From assembly GCA_013375405.1 (NCBI GenBank), contig JABXJU010000234.1, positions 1 to 6,258 on the forward strand: a stretch of 6,258 bases of DNA, in the 5' to 3' direction. Each line of letters begins with the position of its first letter. Positions within the stretch are counted from its first letter, which is position 1. The notes below the pieces were generated by a model. That model was not told the DNA's origin. It saw nothing but the letters and a program-made list of their open reading frames with translations, and did no database searches. The translations under genes were made by a program, and so were the position numbers. Positions 1 through 5,694 of this stretch are shown piece after piece. The stretch comes from Candidatus Helarchaeota archaeon (GTDB lineage Archaea > Asgardarchaeota > Lokiarchaeia > Helarchaeales > HEL-GB-A).

Positions 1-2
1 TA

Positions 3-107
3 GTCCTTTGGATAGCATTGATGGTTAAGGCCTATCAGGGAACAAATTTTAAGCTCCCTTGGGCGGGTGATTTCGCTCAGAAATTATTGGAACAAAAGGT
101 AAAATAG
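3..107 (+). CDS. C-terminal fragment of a small membrane protein, possibly Tic20/DUF4870-like
   Basis: The third frame is open from the left edge to a TAG stop and gives 34 residues beginning VLWIALMVKAYQG. They comprise the end of a hydrophobic helix, then a short KAYQGTNFKLPWAGDFAQK segment and a basic tail. A last membrane helix followed by a polar 'xGxxxKLPxxGDxAxK' tail resembles the C-terminus of the Tic20/DUF4870 group of small bacterial membrane proteins of unknown function. The start and most of the gene lie outside the window, so the family call is by eye and tentative. No convincing terminator follows; a 5-bp hairpin at 134-154 lacks a T-tract. Confidence 0.5.
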   Translation, partial: VLWIALMVKAYQGTNFKLPWAGDFAQKLLEQKVK

Positions 108-263
108 ATAGCCTAAATATACTCAATAATAATCCGGATGAATATCTACTCCGGTTACATCCCCTAAGAAGGGCAACTTTATTTCATCGAGAATAGATAT
201 CTGAACGCTGGTCTGCCTCTTCTCCTTCTGCCTGCTCAGGTAATTTAAGCTTTAGTAAGAGGA

Positions 264-297
264 AAGTTGTTAAGAAGTCGTTAAAAGTTTGTTAAGA
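264..297 (-). repeat. Three 11-bp-phased direct repeats, Pho-box-like
   Basis: GTTAA occurs at 269, 280 and 291, exactly 11 bp apart, within imperfect 11-mers of the form AAGTNGTTAAR. Read on the minus strand the units are TTAACA, TTAACG and TTAACA. TTAAC-type direct repeats at 11-bp spacing are the known architecture of binding sites for PhoB/PhoP/SphR-class response regulators. That comparison is from family knowledge; the sequence shows only the phased repeat. No gene in the window is placed as an obvious target: padR starts almost 290 bp downstream and nothing convincing is encoded on the minus strand to the left. Confidence 0.4.
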
Positions 298-379
298 TTG
301 CTCCCCTTTTGCTCGAAAAAATATCATCAATGTTTCATTAATTATGAGTTTGGGCTTCCCGAGAAATAGAAAATAAGGC

Positions 380-460
380 TGGCGCGCCAAGGCCCGGACT
401 CGAACCGGCACGTCGGATAAGCAACGAGGGATTTTAAGCCCAAGGCACGTGGAAACACCA
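380..460 (-). pseudogene. Degenerate tRNA-Leu(UAA) remnant, 3' portion
   Basis: The minus strand reads like the 3' two-thirds of a class II tRNA-Leu. It has an anticodon loop CTTAAAA (438-432; anticodon TAA at 436-434) and the 3' strand TCCCT of the anticodon stem. A Leu-type long variable arm follows (about 426-411), then T-arm GCCGG-TTCGAGT-CCGGG (409-393), acceptor strand CCTTGGC (392-386) and a CCA at 382-380. It is not functional as it stands. One base appears deleted from the 5' side of the anticodon stem, the outer T-stem pair is G-G, two extra bases sit before CCA, and no matching 5' acceptor strand (GCCAAGG) or proper D-arm is found upstream. Retention of mainly the 3' part is typical of tRNA fragments left at integration sites, but simple gene decay is equally possible. 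Confidence 0.7.
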
Positions 461-535
461 GAGAATATCAAATATCCATTCCTAAAATTTAAAAATAAAT
501 AATGCAACCGTTTTTACTATAAACTCGTCTAAATA

Positions 536-571
536 GTATGAATATCTACAAGTTTCTTGTATTCGTACGAA
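536..571 (+). promoter_or_regulatory. Palindromic operator candidate upstream of padR
   Basis: TACAAG-TTT-CTTGTA (547-561) is a perfect 6-bp inverted repeat with a 3-nt spacer. A second perfect palindrome, TTCGTACGAA (562-571), follows directly, and GTATGAA at 536-542 pairs with TTCGTAC except for one position. The cluster ends just before the Shine-Dalgarno sequence AAGGA (573-577) and would overlap the promoter or transcription start of padR. PadR-family proteins commonly autoregulate through dyads with TACA/TGTA-type half-sites close to their own promoter, so self-repression of the padR-permease operon is the natural reading. No binding data can be drawn from sequence alone. Confidence 0.5.
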
Positions 572-583
572 AAAGGATTTTAA

Positions 584-919
584 ATGAAAGAACTGACCAA
601 AGCTGAAGAGACACTGCTTTTAACCATCCTGCAGCTTAGAGACATTGCCTACGGAGTGGCAATAAAACGACACATCCAAAAAAACACAGGCAAAGCCTTA
701 CCCTACGGTACACTCTATTTTATCCTGGAACAGCTAACTAAAAAGGGATATGTCAAGCGTTTCATAGGGGAATCCAAACCTGAACGGGGAGGCCGGAGTC
801 GAATCTATTATACTCTCACATCTGAGGGCAATTTGGCGCTAAAACATGCCTATGTGATGCAGCAAAAAATATGGAATGGATATGCAGAGCTGACCTGGGG
901 AGAGAAGACCAGCAGATGA
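584..919 (+). CDS. PadR family transcriptional regulator
   Basis: This 111-residue protein is the size of the short PadR subfamily (wing-helix domain plus a brief C-terminal helix). Residues 8-20 form the first helix, 22-34 (AYGVAIKRHIQKN) the second, and 40-54 (PYGTLYFILEQLTKK) the recognition helix. Residues 56-79 form the wing, with the family hallmark PERGGRSRIYYTLT followed by SEG. PadR proteins are dimeric, usually repressors, often of adjacent transporter genes and their own promoter. The start is supported by AAGGA at 573-577, six nt before ATG. The stop overlaps the next start by 4 nt (ATGA at 916-919), indicating translational coupling with the permease. Palindromes at 536-571 are the likely binding site. 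The inducing ligand cannot be inferred. Confidence 0.93.
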   Translation: MKELTKAEETLLLTILQLRDIAYGVAIKRHIQKNTGKALPYGTLYFILEQLTKKGYVKRFIGESKPERGGRSRIYYTLTSEGNLALKHAYVMQQKIWNGYAELTWGEKTSR

Positions 920-3501
920 AAAGAACAAAACCTCCAAAATTCGCCGAAAGAATTCTCAGCATCCTTTCCTCCTCAAGAAGAATCGGCATCCTAGGCGACA
1001 CTGAAGAAGAATACCGTATGATCCTGCTGGAAAAGGGTAGATTCAAGGCGGATATGTGGTATGCCAGGCAAATTTTTCAGCCCCTGCCGTTATTTATCCT
1101 ATCAACTATTTATTGGAGTTTTGCAATGTTTAAAAACTATCTAAAAATCGCATTGAGAATCATAAAACGGTATAAGGGATATTCGTTCATCAACATCACC
1201 GGACTTGCTGTGGGTTTGGCCTGCTGCATCCTGATCCTGTTGTGGATCCGCAATGAATTGAGTTTCGATCGGTTTCACGAAAAGGGAAAGCGGATTTTCA
1301 AAGTTACCATCGAGTCACATCGGTCTAATGGCAGAATCGAACCGTTTTCACACACTCAATTTCCTTTAGCACCCGCCTTAAAAGAAAGCTACCCGGACAT
1401 TGAAAATGCAACCAGAATTTTTGAGGCTAAGGTCCTGGTTAGTTATGGATCTCATGCCTTTAATGAAGATCTATTTTACTTTACAGATCCTTCATTTTTC
1501 GAAATATTTACTTTCCCCCTTGTAAATGGGAATCCTGAAACAGCGTTAACCAGTCCCAATTCTATTGTCATCACTGAGGATATGGCACAAAAATATTTTG
1601 GCAATAAGGATCCCATCGGAAAAATTATGTCCGTAAATGTTAAAAGAGATTTTATTGTCAGTGGCGTGATGAAGAATATTCCAACCAATTCCCATATTCA
1701 GTTTGATTTCCTGGTGCCGGGCGGAATTTTAGAGAATTTAGACAGAGAAAGACTTCGACAAGAGTGGGATGCCAGTGGCCTTAATTCCTGGGGGGCAACA
1801 TATGTACACACTTATGTGCTGCTCCAGGAATCATCGTCCTATCTGGATGTTGAACAGAAGATTTCCGGTTTTTTGAAGGAAATTAAATCAGGTACCAGGT
1901 GGATGTTAAGGATGCAGCCTCTTTACAAGATTTACCTGTTTCCGATTAATGGCAACAATACAGTTGTCAAATATTTGACCATTTTTTCGATCATTGCTTT
2001 TGTCGTCTTGATGATTGCCTGCATCAATTTCATGAACCTGACCACGGCTTACTCAAGTAGGAGATCAAAAGAGATTGGGATGAGAAAAGTCGTTGGAGCC
2101 CAGAAAGGAGATATTGTCAAACAGTTTTTTGGTGAATCTCTCATGTTATCATTGGTTTCGTCTGGAGTGGCTGTTCTCCTTGTTTTTCTATTTCTTCCTG
2201 CCTTTAATACCCTTTCAGGAAAACAACTATCTTTTACAGATTCCTTTGATCTATCCCTGTTATTGGGACTGCTTGGGATAACCGCCTTAACCGGATGTTT
2301 ATCAGCCATTTATCCAGCCCTGTTCCTCTCTTCGTTCAAGACAATTGGGATTATAAAAGGATCGTTAAGCTCAGGTTCGAAAAGACCGCTCTTTCGAAGA
2401 GCGCTGGTCGTTGCCCAATTTTCGCTTTGCATAATCTTCATCATCGGGACGATTGTCATATATTCCCAGCTCGAATACATTCGCAAAAGGGACTTAGGCT
2501 ATAACAAAGAAAATCTCATCTATCTCCCGCTCCAGGGTGAGACTCAAAATAAATACCAGCTTTTAAAGAATGAAATGGTGCAAAGTCCTAATGTCTTGAA
2601 TGTCACAGCCAGCAATGCATTACCGTCTTTTTTGGACACTGGTGCCGGAGGATTGGATTGGGATGGAAAAGATCCAAAACTTGATGCTGTATACAATTAT
2701 GCGTCTGTTGATTTTGACTTTATTGAAACCTTCCGGATGGAAATTGCTCAGGGTAGAAATTTCTCAAGAGAAGTCATTTCTGATTCTTCGAATTTCATCC
2801 TGAACGAGACAGCAATAAAGGAAACGGGTTTAAATGATCCCGTCGGGAAAAGATTTAGTATGTGGGGAATAGAAGGAAAGATTATAGGAGTCGTCAAGGA
2901 TTTCAATTTCAGGCCTCTTCATACGGGAATAGAACCTCTTATTCTAACTCCGAAGGCAATGCCCTATACCTACATCATCACACGAATCCCATCTGAGAAT
3001 TACGCATCAGCCATAACGTATTTGGAGGGTGTATGGAACAGGATTAATTCTGAATACCCATTCGATTATCATTTTCTGGATGAGGATTTTGATAGACTCT
3101 ACTGGGATGAACAGCGTCTAGGAAAGATCTTCGGTTATTTCACATGCCTTGCCATCTTTATCGCCTGTCTCGGCCTGTATGGCCTGGTTGCTTTTGTCGC
3201 TGAGCAGAAGACCAAAGAAATCGGTATCCGGAAAGTATTGGGAGCCTCAATTTTAGGCATTACAGCCATGCTGTCTAAGGAATTCACCAAATGGGTATTG
3301 CTGGCAAATGTGATTGCATGGCCGGTTGCGTATTTTGTGATGCACATGTGGCTCCAGAACTTTGCTTATCGGACCAGCATCAGGCTGTGGACGTTTATCC
3401 TTTCATCAGCGCTGGCTTTGATTATTGCCATGCTTACAGTCAGTTACCAATCCATAAAAGCCGCAGCAGCAAATCCGGTGGACTCTTTACGGAATGAATG
3501 A
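916..3501 (+). CDS. FtsX/MacB-type ABC transporter permease with N-terminal permease prefix domain
   Basis: This 861-residue inner-membrane protein starts at the ATG overlapping the padR stop. Residues 5-60 (PPKFAERILSIL ... GDTEEEYR ... WYARQI) form a soluble 'permease prefix' segment found in PadR-linked permeases. A MacB-like core follows: a first membrane helix at about 94-111, and an extracytoplasmic domain at about 112-350 with the motif DPSFFEIFTFPLVNG. The first FtsX domain spans about 352-485, with KEIGMRKVVGAQKGDIVKQF between helices. A helix near 495-515 and a second extracytoplasmic domain (about 520-733) precede the second FtsX domain (735-861), with KEIGIRKVLGAS and the C-terminal NPVDSLRNE. 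MacB-type permeases transmit force from a cytoplasmic ATPase to the periplasm; no ATPase is encoded here, so the partner would act in trans or the protein may have another role. An alternative upstream ATG at 871 lies inside padR and is less likely. Substrate unknown. Confidence 0.9.
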   Translation: MKRTKPPKFAERILSILSSSRRIGILGDTEEEYRMILLEKGRFKADMWYARQIFQPLPLFILSTIYWSFAMFKNYLKIALRIIKRYKGYSFINITGLAVGLACCILILLWIRNELSFDRFHEKGKRIFKVTIESHRSNGRIEPFSHTQFPLAPALKESYPDIENATRIFEAKVLVSYGSHAFNEDLFYFTDPSFFEIFTFPLVNGNPETALTSPNSIVITEDMAQKYFGNKDPIGKIMSVNVKRDFIVSGVMKNIPTNSHIQFDFLVPGGILENLDRERLRQEWDASGLNSWGATYVHTYVLLQESSSYLDVEQKISGFLKEIKSGTRWMLRMQPLYKIYLFPINGNNTVVKYLTIFSIIAFVVLMIACINFMNLTTAYSSRRSKEIGMRKVVGAQKGDIVKQFFGESLMLSLVSSGVAVLLVFLFLPAFNTLSGKQLSFTDSFDLSLLLGLLGITALTGCLSAIYPALFLSSFKTIGIIKGSLSSGSKRPLFRRALVVAQFSLCIIFIIGTIVIYSQLEYIRKRDLGYNKENLIYLPLQGETQNKYQLLKNEMVQSPNVLNVTASNALPSFLDTGAGGLDWDGKDPKLDAVYNYASVDFDFIETFRMEIAQGRNFSREVISDSSNFILNETAIKETGLNDPVGKRFSMWGIEGKIIGVVKDFNFRPLHTGIEPLILTPKAMPYTYIITRIPSENYASAITYLEGVWNRINSEYPFDYHFLDEDFDRLYWDEQRLGKIFGYFTCLAIFIACLGLYGLVAFVAEQKTKEIGIRKVLGASILGITAMLSKEFTKWVLLANVIAWPVAYFVMHMWLQNFAYRTSIRLWTFILSSALALIIAMLTVSYQSIKAAAANPVDSLRNE
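1115..1128 (+). promoter_or_regulatory. Internal Shine-Dalgarno and ATG at permease residue 71
   Basis: GGAG at 1115-1118 lies seven nt before an in-frame ATG at 1126 that encodes Met71. The residues that follow (MFKNYLKIAL) match the usual N-terminus of related permeases lacking the prefix segment. Initiation here would give a 791-residue permease without the prefix. The sequence shows only a plausible site. The longer form, coupled to padR by the ATGA overlap, remains the primary call. Confidence 0.35.
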
Positions 3502-3690
3502 AAATAGAATAAGACTCCTTAGCTTGATTTCAAAGTTCATTATTTCTCTGATTTCTTGGTAATCAATAACTCAGAATTTGCGAGTTAACATAATAGTTAG
3601 GCGACGCAGATTTTATGAATTACTTTAGATATGCGCATTTTGTATTAAGGATTTCATCATCTCAAACGATCCATTATTTATTAGTTCCGC
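3502..3690. other. Convergent intergenic spacer
   Basis: About 190 bp separate the permease stop from the stop of the oppositely oriented nucleotidyltransferase gene. The spacer contains the first copy of the direct repeat (3540-3613) and a small perfect palindrome ATGCGCAT (3632-3639). I see no GC-rich hairpin with a T-run on either strand, so no rho-independent terminator is called for either operon. Confidence 0.6.
3540..3613 (+). repeat. Direct repeat, copy 1, left of the toxin-antitoxin cassette
   Basis: This segment of about 74 bp matches 5804-5879 in the same orientation. Exact shared blocks are CTGATTT, AGAATTT, GAGTTAACATAATA (3582-3595, 14 bp) and GCGACGCAGATTT (3601-3613, 13 bp). 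Hand alignment with a few small gaps gives roughly three-quarters or more identity, and weaker similarity may extend some 15 bp further left. It is non-coding and sits between the permease stop and the nucleotidyltransferase stop. The pair brackets the whole two-gene minus-strand cassette. Confidence 0.8.
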
Positions 3691-4554
3691 TTAAATCCCC
3701 TCTAAAATTCCTGTTTTAACTTCCTCAAGCCACCTGAGTACATCTTCAAAGTCATTGGTTAATAATACATCACTCCGCATCATATCTTCTATAAGTCTAT
3801 AACGATCTTGCTTTCCTGTTTCGTTATTCAATATTTCTAAAACTACAGCCTCGGTATCAGTTGAAAGAACCACAGCGATATCTCGACCCAATAATCTCGC
3901 TCCAACAGATACATAATCAAAACCTTCAGAGTCCACTAAATCTAATGCTTCATTAAAAATGCGCTCAAAGTTTCCTGCGTCTGTGTAGTTTCGAATAATT
4001 AATGCTAGATCGATTGCATCTCTATCACGTTCTGGGTATCTATCTTTCCAAGAGATTATTTTCATAGCCGCTAAACCAGATAATGTTACTATTTTTATAT
4101 CAAGTTTGGGATTTGAGCTTAATCTAACAGTTTGTGAATGCCGGAATGATTCCTCAAAGCCAAGGATACTCATCACAATTTCCTGATCGGGTGGCCATTT
4201 AATCGTACTTGTGTTATCTGCAATCGGCCCGAATGGAATTAAATCTATTCTCAGACTGCTTTGAAACATCATCCTCTGGACATCCTCGGTTTCAGCAAAT
4301 TCACCCGTCTCCATTAAGCCTTGTTTTAGTTTCAAATATTGATCCCAACTTGGAACTTGAACTCCAAAATCAATATCAAGAGTAGCCCTGATAGTAGGTA
4401 TGTTATGGCTATTCATGAGTATCAAATCCCTAGCTGCCGCACCTATTATAAAGAATGGGACACCCAAAGAGTTTGCTACCTTTGAAACCTTCTCAAAAGC
4501 TAGCAGTCTTACTCTATCAATCTTCCCCGATAAGTCTAGTAAGTTCCCTTTCAT
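3691..4554 (-). CDS. AbiEii/AbiGii-type nucleotidyltransferase, predicted toxin
   Basis: A predicted 287-residue cytoplasmic nucleotidyltransferase of the AbiEii/MNT-like fold. Residues 33-43 (PFFIIGAAARD) carry the glycine-containing loop. TLDIDF (58-63) supplies two metal-binding aspartates, D60 and D62, and RIDLIPFG (102-109) supplies the third, D104. K165 in LAAMKIISWKDR and the RDRDAIDL segment (176-183) match the conserved Lys and DxxD-like helix of the family. All catalytic residues are present, so the enzyme looks active. Characterised relatives include AbiEii and the mycobacterial MenT toxins, some of which add nucleotides to tRNA 3' ends; the target here is unknown. The start at 4554 is chosen because GAGGA lies six nt upstream; TTG at 4599 and ATG at 4587 are alternatives. 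It overlaps the 3' end of the antitoxin gene by 38 nt, implying coupled translation. Confidence 0.88.
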   Translation of the reverse strand: MKGNLLDLSGKIDRVRLLAFEKVSKVANSLGVPFFIIGAAARDLILMNSHNIPTIRATLDIDFGVQVPSWDQYLKLKQGLMETGEFAETEDVQRMMFQSSLRIDLIPFGPIADNTSTIKWPPDQEIVMSILGFEESFRHSQTVRLSSNPKLDIKIVTLSGLAAMKIISWKDRYPERDRDAIDLALIIRNYTDAGNFERIFNEALDLVDSEGFDYVSVGARLLGRDIAVVLSTDTEAVVLEILNNETGKQDRYRLIEDMMRSDVLLTNDFEDVLRWLEEVKTGILEGI

Positions 4555-5557
4555 AAATAATCCTCGCAGTTTCAATATTTCGGGCATCTCCTGTTGCAAG
4601 AAGGTCCGCGTAAATCAAGACGGGAGGTACCAACTCATTATTTAACTGGTCAAGTCCGAACTCCCAAAATATATTGAGAATCTCTATATCTCCATTGATG
4701 TCCTTTTTAAGCTTGTTTCTCAGCAGAAACCTACCAATAGGGAGTTTTGCATAAATCGTATAAATTTGTGGCTTCAGATATTTGGTCAATATATTTGCAG
4801 CTAATTCGCCACCCCACAGACCTTTAATATCTTTTAGTTCCGCATATTTCCGCCAATCCTGCTTATCTGTACGAAAGCGACCTAGCATCTTTTTCGGTCT
4901 CAATTGCTCAGGATATGCAGCAGCCCATCTATTCAACAAATTTTCTTTGCGAATTAATCGTCGATTTCGTGGATGTAGATCCACGAGATAATTCGTTCTC
5001 CTTAGATCATACATTACCCAGCCGACTGTTCCTAAGGCAACAGCTGCTTTATTAGCTATTTCTCTTAAAGGAGCAGTTTCCAGACCTGGATTGCACAAAA
5101 GTGCAAAAATAACTTGCAGTCCTGCCGGTCGAAATGTGCGCGCAGGCTGTTCTAAGCGATATTTATCAGTAGGCTTATTCCCTTTTATGAAAATCAGCAA
5201 AGGTGGTTCATTTATATATGCATTTCCTGTGACATCAATGAAAGGAATGTCCATTTTTTTTAGCTCGTCTGCCATTTGAGGAGTAATGTACCTTGCTACG
5301 AGCATCCCTTTTTCCTTAAATAAATGGAACTTATGTATCGCTCCTCCAAGTGTCGCACGCGTTATAATGTTTTTAACTTCAACAGCAAAAAAGTAATCCA
5401 AATCTTTCCATCTAATTTTGATTATTGCGTCATGAATGTGGCCTGCATTAATTGCCCTCGCCTCAATCTCAATTATCTCAACAGCAAGTCCTGTATTTTC
5501 ACGAAACTTTTGCAGCGCTTCGTTCAAAATCTCCTTCTCTATAATTTTCATGTTCAT
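4517..5557 (-). CDS. AbiEi-like winged-helix antitoxin/regulator with nuclease-like N-terminal region
   Basis: A 346-residue protein resembling the AbiEi_2 (formerly DUF2186) antitoxin family. Residues 40-130 form an alpha/beta region with D43, then FFAVEVK (E60, K62), GMLVARYITP and the family signature IPFIDVTGNAYI (104-115). Residues 146-193 form a winged helix, with PLREIANKAAVALGTVGWVM as the helix-turn-helix and DLRRTNYLVD as wing. The C-terminal domain shows RPKKMLGRFR, WGGELAANILTKYLKP (248-263) and LIYADLLATGDARNIETA (314-331). AbiEi proteins bind their own promoter and neutralise the partner nucleotidyltransferase, without direct contact in characterised type IV systems. The start ATG at 5557 is preceded by AAGGAG (5574-5569), 11 nt away, rather long; a stop lies just upstream in frame, so no earlier start is possible. 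First gene of the cassette, followed by the overlapping toxin gene. Confidence 0.85.
   Translation of the reverse strand: MNMKIIEKEILNEALQKFRENTGLAVEIIEIEARAINAGHIHDAIIKIRWKDLDYFFAVEVKNIITRATLGGAIHKFHLFKEKGMLVARYITPQMADELKKMDIPFIDVTGNAYINEPPLLIFIKGNKPTDKYRLEQPARTFRPAGLQVIFALLCNPGLETAPLREIANKAAVALGTVGWVMYDLRRTNYLVDLHPRNRRLIRKENLLNRWAAAYPEQLRPKKMLGRFRTDKQDWRKYAELKDIKGLWGGELAANILTKYLKPQIYTIYAKLPIGRFLLRNKLKKDINGDIEILNIFWEFGLDQLNNELVPPVLIYADLLATGDARNIETARIIYERELTRLIGED
4561..4565 (-). promoter_or_regulatory. Shine-Dalgarno deciding the nucleotidyltransferase start
   Basis: GAGGA on the minus strand (4565-4561) is followed by six nt and ATG at 4554. It lies within the 3' coding end of the upstream AbiEi-like gene, so ribosomes finishing that gene can reinitiate here. 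Neither the TTG at 4599 nor the ATG at 4587 has a comparable site. Confidence 0.7.
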
Positions 5558-5577
5558 TGATAATCACACTCCTTTGT

Positions 5578-5632
5578 TTGTACAATTATGCTATTCGTAC
5601 AATATTCGTGAACATAACAAAATAATGTACAA
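5578..5632 (-). promoter_or_regulatory. GTAC-centred operator candidates in the cassette promoter
   Basis: Three GTACAA sites occur at 5580, 5597 and 5627: TTGTACAA (5578-5585, a perfect palindrome), TTCGTACAA (5594-5602) and TGTACAA (5626-5632). The middle one belongs to two adjacent 11-bp units, TATTCGTACAA (5592-5602) and TATTCGTGAAC (5603-5613), so the units lie on the same helix face. The sites cover the -35/-10 spacer, the -10 box and the leader of the AbiEi-like gene. AbiEi antitoxins are known to repress their own operons by binding repeats near the promoter, so these are candidate autoregulatory sites. Confidence 0.45.
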
Positions 5633-5639
5633 ATGTCAA
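5611..5639 (-). promoter_or_regulatory. Sigma70-type promoter of the AbiEi/AbiEii-like cassette
   Basis: On the minus strand TTGACA (5639-5634, consensus -35) is followed after exactly 17 nt by TATGTT (5616-5611, -10 like, four of six consensus bases). Transcription would begin near 5604-5602, some 45 nt before the AbiEi-like ATG at 5557 and upstream of AAGGAG (5574-5569). It is the only good promoter upstream of the cassette and would drive both genes. Confidence 0.65.
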
Positions 5640-5694
5640 TATTTTTTGAATGCCTCCCATAATTTATAAGAATTAATATATCTAAAAAGTCTAA

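Larger units (their letters stand above)
108..583. other. Intergenic region with tRNA remnant and repeat cluster
   Basis: This gap of about 475 bp between the membrane-protein tail and padR contains no convincing gene. It holds three 11-bp-phased GTTAARA repeats (264-297), a degenerate tRNA-Leu 3' portion on the minus strand (about 380-460), an AT-rich stretch (about 463-535) and the padR operator-like palindromes (536-571). A weak promoter candidate is TTTACT at 513-518 with TATGAA at 537-542 (18-nt spacer), which would place the -10 box inside the palindromic region. A minus-strand frame at 123-251 reads like protein but has no start codon and an upstream stop, so it is not called. Confidence 0.7.

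Noticed and set aside
134..154. Hairpin CCGGA ... TCCGG after the first partial gene
   Set aside because: The stem is only 5 bp with an 11-nt loop and no T-run follows, so it does not qualify as a rho-independent terminator.
123..251. Minus-strand frame reading RQKEKRQTSVQISILDEIKL and on to HPDYY before a TGA stop
   Set aside because: It looks protein-like but has no ATG, GTG or TTG start in a usable position, is closed upstream by TAA at 254-252 and another stop soon after, and is only 43 codons. At best it is a decayed gene tail.
264..297. Possible CRISPR or tandem-repeat array
   Set aside because: The units are 11 bp without unique spacers and there are only three. They fit a regulator site, not CRISPR.
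292..507. Minus-strand frame of 71 codons across the tRNA-like region
   Set aside because: The segment LGLKIPRCLSDVPVRVRALA is what results from translating a tRNA-Leu sequence, so the frame is an artefact of the tRNA remnant.
871..915. Upstream ATG that would extend the permease by 15 residues
   Set aside because: The extra residues lie inside padR in another frame and lack family resemblance. The ATG at 916 overlapping the padR stop gives the usual operon junction and begins right before the prefix motif.
816..3497. Several short open frames on both strands inside the padR-permease genes
   Set aside because: They are alternative frames of two strongly supported genes, lack ribosome-binding sites and show no domain resemblance.
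3632..3639. Palindrome ATGCGCAT between the convergent genes
   Set aside because: Eight-base palindromes are expected by chance, and nothing nearby suggests a function.
380..4554. Idea that the nucleotidyltransferase toxin acts on the nearby tRNA-Leu fragment
   Set aside because: Some related toxins modify tRNA 3' ends, but the fragment is degenerate, over 3 kb away and outside the repeat-bracketed cassette. Proximity is not evidence of a link.
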